Assembly (NCBI GenBank): GCA_029891345.1
Contig: CM057009.1
Coordinates: 310,720,166 to 310,784,165 of the forward strand
From: Dryococelus australis
Taxonomy: Eukaryota; Arthropoda; Insecta; Phasmatodea; Phasmatidae
DNA length: 64,000 bases
Direction of reading: 5' to 3'
Shown: piece by piece, positions 22,340 to 33,502 of the stretch
How the letters are laid out: each line of letters opens with the position of its first letter
Position numbering within the stretch: the stretch's first letter is position 1
Program-made: the position numbers and the translations under genes
Notes under the pieces: generated by a model
What the model saw: the letters and a program-made list of their open reading frames with translations, nothing else
The model's database searches: none
What the model was told of the DNA's origin: nothing

Positions 22340-24840
22340 AGATCAACTTTCAAACTCATAGATTTTTTTGTAAAAAGACTAGCATTTTCACTCTGTCGGG
22401 GTCCAAACGGTTCTCTTTTTTGTCCACTATGAGCCCAACAATGCTAAAAAGTCGTTCTGAAAACACAGTTGCTGCAGGTGTTATAAGATGTTTTCTTGCT
22501 AGTCTTCTTTCTGGGCAAGTTTTGTTTGTTCTTCCAGTACGTAAGGACATCAGTATCAGGAGGCTTCTGTAGGTATGTTTCAACTTCATCAACTGCTGAT
22601 GAACATACAGCTTGTGAAGAGTTATTTTTCATAATGGCAGAATACAAGTTCCACATGAATTGTGAACCTGACCCTGCTGCTTTTTCCACAGTTTCTACAG
22701 ACTGGAATTAAATTAAAATTACATATAATAATGTTATATAACCAGAGTAGCATGAATTTTAATACATATATTTAGTTAGAACTTTTTTACCAGTTTCTCA
22801 TCTTCTGCACAATTGCTTTGAAAAACTATTTTCTCTGCTTCTTGCTGCAGATAAATAAATCTTTGCAGTGTCAAGATATCTTCTGGTAAATTCTGTTTGC
22901 AAGCTATATAAATTCAGAAAAATTCCTAGGTACTAAGCTATGTTGGTCCTGGGTACTAAACTAATTTGGTTTTGAATACTAATTTAGGTTCCTCCAGCTT
23001 ACTAAACTAAGTTGGTTTTGAGTTAAATTTTTTTTTAAGTGTGTATCAAATCTAATTTAGATTGCTTTTATAAAATAATTTTCCAGCATTGAATGGATTG
23101 GATTTTGAACCTTATGGGTGACTAAACTAGTTTTCCTTGTGTTTGCTCTCATCTAATGTGGATTTCATATTCATCTTTTGTCTTGGGGGTTGTTTTTGGG
23201 ATGTGTGAGTAGCTTAGAAACAATTCCATAAGGATTTTTCTTCGGGATGAATTTTACATAGATTTAATCTATAGTCCATTCCCCATTGGAAGCAATTTTC
23301 TCGGAGTCCTGCTTAATATCTACTTGCAGGCCCGTTTCTCATCTTCTGCACAGTAGCTTTGAAAAACTATTTTCTCTGCATCTTGGTGCAGAGAAATCTT
23401 TGCAGTGCCAAGATATATTCTGTTGGAGAAAACCTTGCCCTTAAAACTGGGATCTATCAGTGTAGCAGCTGTGTAAAACCAGATTTCGTCTACTTGCCCA
23501 TAGCGCATCTTCAAGGTTGCTAGTAAATCATTTACCATGCCTTGTAAACCAAAACCAGATGGTGGAGGGACTTGCAGCTGTTGAAGTATGCTGTTTAATA
23601 TCGGAATTACTTCCGAAATTGCACATATTACTTGAGATGACAGTGAATGTTGTTCTATCGAATAACTGAAGAATATCTGATATGTGCTTCATTAGATCCC
23701 ACTGCGAAGAAGAAAGTTGGGTTGACAATTTTACATCTGATTATGCAAGTACCACTGCCTGCTTTTGCTCAATAAGTATCTATCATGTGCAGGGTTGAAT
23801 TCCATCGCATAGGTTCGTCTTGTACAAGTCAATGGGCCTTACATCCCACTAAAGTTTGGGCTTTCTTTAAGGCTTTGCAAGCTTGCAATGAAAGTTTGAA
23901 ACTGCTTACTATGCAACAAGATTAGTCACAAGTTTGGCATTAAGGAGGCCATCTTTAACTACAAGCTGCAGTGTATGGGTTATACAAGGTAAATGGCCGA
24001 AACCTGTATTTTCTAGACTGAGTGTTAAATTTCTCGCATTGTCTCTTAACACAGCTATAACCTTGTCACTTAAGTGCCATTCACTAATAACTCTGGTCAT
24101 AAAGGTTGATATGTTATCAGCGGTATGACTGATTTCTGGAAAGGGTACAACATTAAAAACTAAGTGTTATAAACCGTAACTGCTGTCTGCAAAGTGAGCT
24201 GTTAGACTCATATTGTCATCATTACATGATGAAGTCCACATATCAGTTGTGAAACTTACATAGTCTGCATCATCTAGTAAACTTTCCACCTTGACTTTTG
24301 TTTCATTGTACATTTCTGGGATCACTTTTGTAGCAACGTAATTCCTTGATGGAATAGTGTACCATGGCTGCAAATGTTTCATCAGAGCTCTAAAACCTCT
24401 GTCCTTCACAATGGAAAAAGGCTGCAAATCCCAGCAAATCATTTTTCCAATCTGCAAAGTTATGTCCTTTGCATGGTGATCACCTGGTTTAAAAAGTGTT
24501 TGTCTCTCAAACATTGATGTGAGAGTTTGTTGAGATGAACGCACATATATATGGGTTTATTTTTTGAAGCTCCATCATCATCTGACCCTTGATTTGAGAA
24601 TGAAGTGTCCTCTTCAGGATACGAAAGAAAAGGTGCAATATTTAAATTGACATGCAAAGATGAAAGTTCAGATGTTGAAGGGCCATCTTCTGTTGGTTTC
24701 ACATCAAGTTTTCGTTTTTTCCTTAGGTACGCAGAATGCTGTGACTCTAGTTGGTTTTGCAGGTTGCTTGTAATATGACTCTTACCATCAACAGATATTT
24801 TTTTTACAGCATATGTTATATACTGCAAAATCTTCATCCT
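22340..24840 (-). pseudogene. hAT transposase (ZBED-like)
   Basis: N to C on the minus strand: 24460-24837 gives an N-terminal region with KSHITSNLQNQLESQHS and an acidic linker. 24167-24544 gives the QPFSIVKDRGFRALMKHLQP, PSRNYVATKVIPEMY and VSFTTDMWTS...MSLTAHF segments, the RNase H-fold start with the D of TTDMW as probable first catalytic acid. 23909-24100 gives DNARNLTLSL and CITHTLQLVV (the C/H insertion-domain motif). 23320-23538 gives AATLIDPSFKGKVF. The C-terminal dimerisation region, 22356-22592, reads LARKHLITPAATVFSERLFS and NRLDPDRVKMLVFLQKNL. It resembles Ac/ZBED-type hAT transposases. A duplication at 22800-23433 and several frameshifts break it. Confidence 0.9.
22800..23433. 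repeat. Internal duplication in the hAT transposase
   Basis: About 100 bases at 22800-22905 (CATCTTCTGCACAATTGCTT...) recur at 23340-23433 (CATCTTCTGCACAGTAGCTT...), including TTTGAAAAACTATTTTCTCT in both. Between them lie about 430 bases containing repeated ACTAAACTAA/GGTTTTGA-like words and no transposase coding. This looks like a tandem duplication later split, or an insertion that carried a flank along. Confidence 0.65.
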
Positions 24841-26256
24841 TACAATTTATTCTAAAATATTCCCAAACCTCACTGGCCATGATAAATGTTGACCAACACA
24901 TGAAATTATTAAAAAGTTTCTAAGAATGGCACAGTAAAAACATGTTATTGTGTTTTACAACAAAATAAATATACTTCTCGTCACATGCAAGTGATAGGCA
25001 CAATTACTGTAGAATGTAGATTGATAATACTATAACAGACTGGTGTATATCATAAACAAAACACAGCTGGGCGGGATTAGGGAATTGAGCCAGGAAAATT
25101 TTGGGCGGGACTGAAAATATATGTTTTACCGCGGGAAAAGGACGAGATTGGGAATGTATCATTTTAATGTTTTAACTTGTTTGTTTGCTTTATTGCACCC
25201 ATAAGATCTTTTCTCAATACATACCTGTACAAAGATATTGGACAAGTTAAATTACAGTATACAAAGTTTATACGCTTAATTTCTAAGGAATTAAAAAAAA
25301 TTACAAATTAATAGCTTTTCACTCGTGCAATAATTTGTTCACTCACATTCGTACACAACAAATAAGCCTCATTCCGCTCGCATAAAATATAAACATGAAG
25401 CTCTGTGATGGTTGTAGTACATAAGAAAATAATTCCGCTGCTGTACAAAAGAAAGATATTGTACATTGTTCGCACACCTGCCGCCGCCGCGCTATAAGTA
25501 AACATTGTTAATCACCATTTTGTGTAACATGTTGCCATAGTGTTGCTTTCTCAAGTCACGTTACCATCTATAGACTAGTAATAGCACAAAGTATATATCT
25601 GATAACATTGTAACATAATTCAAATTTTCTGTCTGAAATGTTTTGTAAGGGAGAAATTGTCTGAATTTATTAGGTTTGTACGGAATAGTAACTTAAAAAT
25701 ATTTACAGGAATAGAAAAATTCTGTGCTGCCTATACTACCAAATCGCAACCACCTATACACAAGTGCTTGTCGAGGGCGACTGAACTGAAGCTACTAAAT
25801 ACTAATTTACTAAATGGTGAATTCGAACACAGCCAGCACTGTTTCATTTTCAGATTATTTCTGCATCTCATAATTTCACACACAAAATAATTTTCCAAGA
25901 GTGATTCAATTACTGGTATAAATCAAGTAATTTTAAATTGTTTTGGAGAGGTGATAGAATATCTATTTGTAGGAATTGTTTTTTAATGCTTTGATTCTTG
26001 GTCTCTCAAATCGTGGAATCGAGTTTGACATCCCTGTCTATCACCAAACAGAGACATTGAGAAGGACTTAAATTAGTTTTGAGAAAGACAGTAAGTACTG
26101 TGCTCATTGAGAAATAAAGAGAGTAATAGTGGAGATAGATTAATGGTGTAAATAATAACTGTGTGAATAAATTAAAATCACATTTAGTTTTTTTACTTTT
26201 ATTAAAGCCTCCATCCCTCACAAACCCGGATACGCCCCTCAGGTGCCTTGTAACAC

Positions 26257-26274
26257 TGGTGTCAGAAGTGGGAT
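26257..26274 (+). other. Gyp-5 primer-binding site
   Basis: TGGTGTCAGAAGTGGGAT, one base after the inferred LTR end. This is a form commonly found as the primer-binding site of Gypsy elements. It anchors the LTR boundary at 26255 and the direction of the element. A similar word, TGTTGTCAGAAGTGTGA, follows the Gyp-3 5' LTR at 41750 on the opposite strand. Confidence 0.8.
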
Positions 26275-26413
26275 AGAGGCATTTAATTGTTAACCAAGTT
26301 AGGCAATAGGGTATTGATTAATGATTTTAAAACAATTATAATTATTTTTAGTAACTGTAGGTTGAAATAATAGTACTCTTTGTACAAACATTGTAGTGAA
26401 TGTTAACTGGAAA

Positions 26414-27700
26414 AATGTCTAAGGAAATGGAAGCACTGTGAGTATTAATTGTGGGGATAGGGACCCCGATGGTTAATGTGAGCAAAAGTGTAGATGGCTT
26501 GAAAGAAGATGAAAATTGCCAAATTAGTAGTGCAAATAGGCAGATAACTAATATAAGTGATTTAGTATCTAAGAAAATAGATAATGTAGACAGGAAAATA
26601 GACATTAAAAGAAAATGTAGACAGGAAAATTGACTCTATAAACAAAAATGCAAATAGGAAAATAGGAGAGATCAGCGAGTTGGTGAAAATGAGTGTTGAC
26701 TCTGTGCATAATAAAATTGACAGTATAAATGAAAAGTGGACAGTGTAAATGAAATGATGGACAATGTAAATGAAATAATAGACAGTGTAAATTAAATAAT
26801 GGACCGTGTAAATGAGACAGTGAACAGTGCAAATGAACGGATGGACAGTGTTGAGAACAAAATGAAACAGGAAATGAGTGTATTGAAGGAGTGGCAGGAA
26901 TTTATTCAGCAACAGAGTGCCACTACCAATACAGCGACCTCGGAGGATAGCCAGCACCTTTGCTGCATTGGTGTCACACAGCCAGGAGTGGGAAAGGGGG
27001 TCTCAAGCCTGCCCCTTATGATGGCCAGACTTCTTGGAGGGAGTACCAAGACAAGCTTGAAACAGTCGCCACCCTGAATGGCTTATCAGCCAAGCAGAGG
27101 GCATACTACCTCACGGCTGTAATGACAGGCCCCCACATTGAGCATACTACAATTTCTGCAAGAGCGACATGGACTGGAGTACCCCACACTGGTGTTGGCC
27201 TTGGAACTACATTTCAGCTATCGATACCTGTGACATACCCACCATGTTCAATTGCGAAGCCGTACCCAGTGACCAGGAGAGCCACTGCAGAAGCTATGGC
27301 AAGATATTGTGCGGCACCCACCTACCTCTGGAAGAGTGCCTTGAGGAGGCATGCGACATCATTGCAGCCAGCTTTTTCATTGATGCCTTCGCCGACACAG
27401 AGGTACAGCAATTGGTACGTGTGGCTACACCCCACAGCACGCAGGACACCCTGGCCCAAGCATTGAAGGTGAAGTCAGCAAAATAGGTGTCTGCACTGAC
27501 GTCGAGTATGGGCAGTGGTGCTGAATGAAGATGACGGTATCAAGAATACACTGAAAAGGATGCAGACATTTATGAGGGACATCGCTTCCAGGATCTGTGC
27601 AACAGAGCTTTGCCGCCCCCCACCTAAACAGCTTGAGTGTTGGTCATGTGGACAGCTGGGATGCCTGAGAGCCTACTGCCCACAACAGTAGCAGCAGCAG
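26414..27700 (+). pseudogene. Gyp-5 gag with coiled-coil and zinc knuckle
   Basis: A likely start is the ATG at 26414 (MSKEMEAL, then a stop). A heptad-repeat region follows (26698-26864), then EWQEFIQQQ. The Gag core is readable at 26990-27480 in two frames: LKPAPYDGQTSWREYQDKLE, TLNGLSAKQRAYYLTAVM and GP, then EECLEEACDIIAASFFIDAF, DTEVQQLVRVATP and LAQALKVKSA. At 27635-27680 LECWSCGQLGCLRAYCPQ is a CCHC zinc knuckle whose His is replaced by Cys. No protease or polymerase is identified after 27700, so the element is 3' truncated. Confidence 0.78.
26698..26864 (+). repeat. 21-bp tandem repeat encoding heptads
   Basis: Eight consecutive units of the form GACAGTGTAAATGAAATGATG, one of them 20 bp long (26719-26738), which breaks the frame. 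Each full unit encodes seven residues, DSVNEMM-like, with Val and Met/Ile spaced 4 and 3 as in a coiled coil. Unit starts: 26698, 26719, 26739, 26760, 26781, 26802, 26823 and 26844. The 26781 unit has a stop (TAA). Looser versions of the unit extend upstream to about 26578. Confidence 0.88.
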
Positions 27701-28180
27701 AGGGAAAAGAAGCAGCGAGATGCAGGTGAGAACACAGAAAATTGTAAAACTTGAGAACACCTATCTTAGGGGGCGAAGATCGGTGACTGATAGAAGGAAG
27801 GCCCCAATGATCTTATACTTATGGTTAATGAAACAGGACTGGGATGCAATGCTGGTGGAGGGGAGCCTGAATGATTTTCCTTGCCAGATGGTAGTAAGAC
27901 CAGATACTGTTGAGCCTTCCTCCCGGACACACTGTTCCGGCCAGTACTTCCAGTACCTGCTTCGTGGACATTTGAGGGTGGTAAGTATGCACTAGATTGA
28001 TTTTCTGCATGGAAAAAGTAGACAACAGTTCTTCTGATTTTTCATTTTCCAGTATAACATGGCTGTGCACCTGTAGAAACATGAACGTACCCACAAAATG
28101 GCAATCGACGGTACTGCAAATCTCCTCCCACATTATGCCGTAATGTGCAATGATGCATACTGTTAAACTCACCATTTAAG
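27701..28180. other. Unassigned end of the Gyp-5 region
   Basis: No recognised protease or polymerase motif. Open frames at 27720-27995 (+) and 27825-28175 (-) lack recognisable domains. The stretch may be remnant Gyp-5 pol. Confidence 0.35.
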
Positions 28181-28950
28181 CGGTCTCTCACACATTTCAG
28201 CCAGTCTTCTTCTACGCCATAATGCTGCAGTCAATGCGTACAGTCGTGTACGAAGGCCGAAGGATCTTCTGTTGGCAGGCCTGCAAAGCCTGGCTGGGAC
28301 TGGAAACGGGCCAACGTGGACACCGGTACCGCTGCTGAGAAACCATGTGGTGGCTGTGTTGTCGTTGTGGCCTGGGTGAGCATGGTGCCATGTGGTCATG
28401 TGGCCATGCAGAGGAGTGGCGTAGAATGCGCCACTGGAGGGGCAAGGGGGGAAGCTCGGCTGCACGTACCCTGGAATGAGCATGGCAGCGGCAGCAGGCT
28501 TGAGTTGCGATGTGCACTGTTGACAGATGAAACACTTGTTTCCAGGATGACACCACTCACTCCTGCTGATGCACTGTTGATGGGCCTGCAGCTGTCACAA
28601 CACGTGAGCTCTGAGTTCATTTCCTGGCAGTGGGCTTGTTGACATTGCTTGTGTTGGTTGTTGTTCGTAGCACTGAATGTAGCTGGTTGAGTTGTTGCAG
28701 AAAAAAACCACAGGTGGGCGTGGCAGTTCCTGGCACGCACACACTGGAAAACGTTTTCGGCATTGACAGTGGCAAGTTCCTGTTGTAATGCACTTGTCGT
28801 GGTACACTCAACGGAACCAAGTGCACGCTTGGCTAAGTCTGTCGCACCAATGCAGGTTGCTGCATTTTCGAATGGTTCTCCAGAATTTGGTTGGTGCACT
28901 ACTTTGAAGTTTCACGGTGCACTTGCAGCTTGCTGTGTTGCGTATGGGGA
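28181..28950. other. GC-richer segment with open frames on both strands
   Basis: This block is markedly more GC-rich than its neighbours and is open for long stretches on both strands, for example 28396-28899 (-, 167 codons) and 28316-28642 (+, 108 codons). None shows a domain I recognise. It may be a decayed retroelement gag on the minus strand, or a high-GC repeat in which stops are rare by composition. Function unknown. Confidence 0.3.
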
Positions 28951-30540
28951 TGACAGTGTGCCACATTTTTTTTGGCACTCAATTTGTTATTTGTGTTTCG
29001 TAATTTGTATTCCTTTTCTGGAAACATTTTAAGTATTTTTCTAAATGGCAAAACCCTTGCGTTTGTTTCCAGCATCCAACTTTTTGCTCTTCCTTTATGT
29101 GAAGTACAGCCAAATAATTTGTGGATCACTATTATATGGTTTGGTCAGTGTTATTGTAACATTATATTTATGTTTTCAGATAATTAAATAATATTTTGTA
29201 ATTTCGTTCTTTTGCATACTTTAAAATTATGGGTTACCAATCATCCTGATTTCGCTTAAACTACTACCTCAACGAAATGAAAATTATTCTTTAGTACGTC
29301 TCACAGTTAATTTGTCAAGTGGTAAGGTAAATGTTAATGTAATTATAAAATTTTGTTTACTACAGTATATTCATTTGTCACTTTTGTATTTAATTTTGTT
29401 TACCGTTTATTTAATATTCTGTAAAATAATATGTTTTTTATAAGACATTTTAAGCATAAATTTAAAATATCCCATAACGAATCTTCTGCAACTGTGATTT
29501 GTGAAGCGACCCTCTCGGGTGTTTTCTGAACACGCCCATTTCCGCCTTTTTGTTCACCTCTTACTATGGCTTGATCATTAACTTTTTTTGAGCTCCAGCT
29601 TACTTGAGTCTTCATGTAGTAATCTCACTTAGTTTACAGCACCTAGTGAGTTATTTATTTTGTATTTGCATTTAGTCACATTTTAAATGTTGTTTCATAG
29701 CCGTACCTCATTATTTTGTGGAGTAAATTTAATGTTGCAGTGGTTCAACCGTATGGGTCAAGATCATGCTGCCTTGAGGCATTTGTACGGCCTTGTGACC
29801 AAGACATGGCAATTTTAGTTAGATGTCACCTGGCAGTTGCTCCATGCCTGATACCGATCTGTTAATAACTACCCACCTGCGTTGGCAAGGGGAATATCCC
29901 AATGATGGGTCATCTTAAAGTCCAGAATTTTTACAAGTTTCTCGACATGTGCATGCACTGTCATCGTGTGGCTACCACAAAATTAACATCATGAAATTTG
30001 CAATTTAAATCAAGGACCTTCATTAAAATTCCAATCAACCTATCATGAAGCTAAATTTAATTCAGAATCGATGTTAACTTTTGCCATTTGTGAGTGGCAT
30101 GAAAGATGTGCAAAGTCATCTAAATGAATTTTGCTCTGTACAAAAAGTTAAAGTGCCCGGGGGTGTGCAGCACATATCCACTCCCTCAGCGCATGCAGAA
30201 CCAACTGAACGAGCATGGCGGGTCCACTGGGGATCCCTGCTCAAAAGCATGCCAGTTGCTTCGCAAAAATACACTGGCACTTTGATTGATAAAATAAACA
30301 CGTACAATTACATCTACAAAGGCACTAATATGAACTTATACACATAAATTTTTGTTAGCTTATTAATCACAGAAAGAAATTTGATTGGCACTAAAAAGTA
30401 TACGCAACATATTTTTATTAGGCCTCAGGGCTGTCTCTTCCAGTCTGTTACACTTGTATCAGGTTTGTTTCCACATTAACCTTTTTAATTAAATAATAGA
30501 AAAATTGCTTGTATACTTATTTGTAATCATTTTAGGGTGG
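28951..30540. other. AT-rich repeat-like DNA
   Basis: The start (28955-29030) resembles 10850-10960, with a GTGCCA...TGGCAC hairpin and TTTGTAATTTGTATTCC-like words in the same order. The remainder, including the open frame 30081-30347, has no recognised coding. Confidence 0.3.
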
Positions 30541-31185
30541 CAACAGGTTACTCGTGATGGGACAAGTCCACTCTGACCCTAAGAGGGCGGTGGGTAGTCA
30601 TGCTCGAATGTGAATTTAACAAGGCACATTTTCACTGTGACACACAAACACATGTCTTGTTAATGTCGTCTTAGAGCACATATTTTTTTTTGGATAATTT
30701 GTACATTCACACTTCATGCACAACACATGCTCGGGGATCAAAACAGGGAATGAAGGGGGCACACAAGGGGTTTTGGGAACACTGTAACTGCTGTGTACCC
30801 CTCACTGCATTCATTTCCCTGGCAGTATTCTTACTGGAGATGTCTCTTGGCAGTATTGGTTGGTCTGAATTATCACGCCCTCAAAAGATCTCTCTTGAGG
30901 GCATGAAAGCGGGATGGTTACTTGACTCCAGCAGTACCCAGGTGATAGCGAACGGGTGGTGCACTCCGTTGTATGTCGCCGGTGTAGGACTCGTGGAGGA
31001 GGTGATGACCACTTTTGAACTGACTGTCCCCAGTAGAGGGCACGTCGAAGCTGCACTATGGTAGTGGGACAAACGGGATAAGGAAGGAGAGATGCAGTAC
31101 GCGTCAAAACAAAAAAAGTTTATACTTGATCCTTTCAGAATGTAGGTTTCCTTAAGTCTTAAACAAATTGTATAATATGACAGCC
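30541..31185. other. Unassigned, upstream of Gyp-6 integrase
   Basis: A 124-codon open frame (30690-31064, +) has no recognisable domain. A GCCCTCAA...TTGAGGGC inverted repeat lies at about 30880-30903. The stretch is where Gyp-6 RNase H would be expected, but I could not identify its motifs. Confidence 0.3.
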
Positions 31186-32990
31186 AGTAAGTCAAGACTG
31201 ATATTCTACTGGCTTCATTGTCAGGAGAATGCCAAGAAGTGATGCAGAACATGCGAGATCTGCACTGCATGAAAGAGACCAAGGACCAGGGGCCTATTTC
31301 ATAAAAGTTACAATTCAACACGTGACAGGTGACAGGAAATTGTCAGACAGGTTTACAGTCCAACAAGTTAACAAATTTGTCATGACAAATTTGTAGAATT
31401 CTATGACAATTTGACAAATAGCTGTTTCAGAAAAGTTTTGAGCTGACAAGTAAAAATCCAACAAATTTGTCAAATGTTACACTGCAGACTGTTTTATGGA
31501 ACAGATAAATATAATCACGCGGTGAAATATCTACAAATTTGTAGAATTGTCATTGCGGAAGTGACAGGAAAGCTTTCCAATGTAACCAGTAATTTGTAAT
31601 GTTTATATAACATGGCAGTGCAATTGTGTTTCAATATTGTGTGAATTTAAACATTGCTTGCCAAATAGCACAACCTTTTCCTCTCGGATCAGGTTTAATA
31701 TAGTAATCTTATCCACATTCCTCAACATTCTGTTGCTAGAGTGAACAATGTTACGCGGGTGGAATTATTATTTACTGCTTATTTATTTGTGGTAGGAATA
31801 GACTCTTTATGAATTGCATATAAGGCTGCAATCAATTATCATAAGCGCACTTCAGAGCTATCTAGCGTGTAATAAATGAAACTTAAAGGTTTGAAATATT
31901 CATAATTGTCATGTTTATGAAACTGTTATTTTAAGGTTGACAATTTACACTGTTTTGTTTGTCAAATAAGGTGAACCTATATTATTTATTTAACATAAAT
32001 AACATTGTCATGACATATTGACAAATTTGTCAGGTTTGACATATTTGTCGTATGTGTCACATATGTCATGTTTTATGAAATGGGGCCCAGGGGACAAGGG
32101 TCACTTCCAGAAATAGCATGTTGGAGACCTATCAGAGAAGATGGCAGCAGATATTTTCTTGTCTGTAACGGAAACAGGTAATCAAAATATATTGGTGGCC
32201 AAAGTTTACTAAGTGGCCTAAGGTCATTCCACTCCCAAACCAAGAAACATGTATTGTGGCCATTGCACTTATATAGAGCATGAATTCTTGAGGTTTGGGG
32301 TGCCACTAGAACTCCATTGCAATCAGGGAAGAAACTTGAAGTTGCAGTGTTCCAAGAGGTATAAAATATTCTGGGGATAAAAAGACTAGGACTACAGCCT
32401 TACACCCTCAGTCAGATGGAATGGTTGAGAGGCTTAACCACACACTTGAGCTTTACCTGTCAATCTTTGTGGCAGACACCAAAAAGGACTGTGATTCAAA
32501 AGTGTCGTCGTTTCTCTTGGTTTACAGCTTGGGAGTTCACAAGTCCACAAGTGTAACACAGTCAAGGATGCTGTTTGGAAGAGAGTTACTGCTTCCTTGT
32601 AACCTGCTGTTTGCCAAATGACAGAAGAGGAAACAGAAGCCATTGATTATGCCAGCGAATTGCATAACAGAGTAGATCACATTCATTATTTTTCTCAACA
32701 GCACCTCAGAAAAAATAGTGACAAGATTATGACACAGCATAGTAGGAGAAGGTCGGGCAAGGTATTTCCAGAAGGACAACTGGTGTGGCTGTACAATTCA
32801 GAGGCAACAAGGATACTGCCTGAGGCTATAAAAATTTTGAAAAGGCCTCTACGGGGTTCTGAATAAGATCAATAATGTGGTCTTTTGAATTTTTCGTCAA
32901 GGCCCTTGGGTGAAGCAGAAGGTCATCCACATAAACACACTGGTGCTATAAATGTCCAGAAGTTGTAGAGTATGTTGGGTACATAAGATT
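31186..32990 (+). pseudogene. Gyp-6 integrase, interrupted by a MITE
   Basis: The zinc-binding end (31205-31285) reads FYWLHCQENAK, a stop, CRTCEIC, matching C-x2-C of a Gypsy integrase. After the MITE, 32195-32420 gives ...LVAKVY, FGVPLELHCNQGRN (Q-G-R-N motif next to the second acid, here N for D) and P-x-x-D-G-M-V-E-R-type text. 32421-32621 gives MVERLNHTLELYLSIFV (third acid E), then HKSTSVTQSRMLFGRELLLP. 32618-32866 gives the C-terminal SDKIMTQHSRR and PEGQLVWLYN segments. The frame is broken several times and upstream Pol is missing. Confidence 0.85.
31293..32086. mobile_element. MITE, about 0.8 kb, 7-bp target duplication
   Basis: Ends CCTATTTCATAAAA and, as complement of the right end, GCCCCATTTCATAAAA, giving an inverted repeat core ATTTCATAAAA. 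Flanked by CCAGGGG at 31286-31292 and 32087-32093. Removing it with one duplication rejoins the integrase zinc-binding region to the rest. It has no coding capacity. Palindromic ACAAATTTGT recurs at least five times (near 31370, 31384, 31460, 31532 and 32020). A 7-8-bp duplication is compatible with P-like and some other DNA transposons; I leave the superfamily open. Confidence 0.75.
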
Positions 32991-33039
32991 CTTAATTGAC
33001 AAATGAGAGCCATTCACTACAACAAGTTATGTTATGTAC

Positions 33040-33215
33040 ATATTGTAATATTCTTGCAATTACTGAAAAACTTCTTTTTACTTAACATACCTTTATTTTA
33101 CTTATAACACATATCCAGTATACTGTTACTAACATGATGTACTGTCTTCATCTACCTGTCTGCTACCAACCTTACATACTCTAATATTCCGAATTCTTCC
33201 CCCTTAATTATATTT
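33040..33215 (-). repeat. Probable 3' LTR and polypurine tract of Gyp-2
   Basis: On the minus strand AAGGGGGAAGAA (about 33204-33215) is a good polypurine tract downstream of the Pol stop. After it comes sequence with an AATAAA at about 33089-33094. No 5' counterpart is present to define the edges, so the limits are approximate. Confidence 0.45.
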
Positions 33216-33344
33216 CCTCCTTCACTCCTTTAACTCTTCACTTCAATTACAATTAAGGTATAATTACATTTACAACCAAAGAATTGCAAACATTTTACTA
33301 TGCCATGCATTTACACAAATTTTTCTGCACTATTCAATTATCCT

Positions 33345-33500
33345 TTACACAACACAGTAACACCATTGTCAAACAGAAATTCAGTATACAGTAGATTCAG
33401 CAACATGTAACCGAACTTTGTATTACACAACACAATAATACAATAGTCAAACAGAATTTTAGTATACAGTACACTTAGCAATATATGATCCAACTTATTA
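33345..33500. repeat. 77-bp tandem duplication
   Basis: Two adjacent copies of a roughly 77-bp unit starting ACACAACACAGTAACACCATT and ACACAACACAATAATACAAT, both containing GTCAAACAGAA and AGTATACAGTA. They lie in the 3' untranslated part of Gyp-2, between the Pol stop and the polypurine tract. Confidence 0.8.
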
Positions 33501-33502
33501 AC

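Larger units (their letters stand above)
22004..26036 (-). mobile_element. hAT transposon, 4.0 kb
   Basis: Flanked by a perfect 8-bp duplication TCTATCAC at 21996-22003 and 26037-26044, the expected size for hAT. Imperfect terminal inverted repeats: TAAGGATGTAACGATTCC at the left, and CAGGGATGTCAAACTCGATT as the complement of the right. The transposase lies on the minus strand (22340-24840). The right quarter (24850-25990) carries no transposase; small open frames there are not recognised. All transposase parts have stops or frameshifts. Confidence 0.9.
21453..26255 (+). repeat. 5' LTR of Gyp-5, split by a hAT element
   Basis: The LTR is inferred from its right edge, where TAACA at 26251-26255 is followed by a Gypsy-type PBS (26257-26274). 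The left edge is placed at TGTGTCGCAGGCC (21453), a plausible TG start; without a 3' LTR it is less certain. The hAT element at 22004-26036 interrupts it. Subtracting that element and one 8-bp duplication gives an LTR of about 750 bp, with an ATTAAA-like signal near 26200. Confidence 0.6.

Noticed and set aside
28396-28899. 167-codon minus-strand open frame as a gene
   Set aside because: High GC makes long open frames likely by chance; overlapping frames are open too, and no domain is seen.
10836-29760. One giant LTR element bounded by similar sequences at 10836 and 28950
   Set aside because: A host exon and unrelated complete insertions lie between, and the similarity is weak.
30690-31064. 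124-codon open frame as a host gene
   Set aside because: No recognised domain, no splice context, and it lies directly before a Gypsy integrase remnant.
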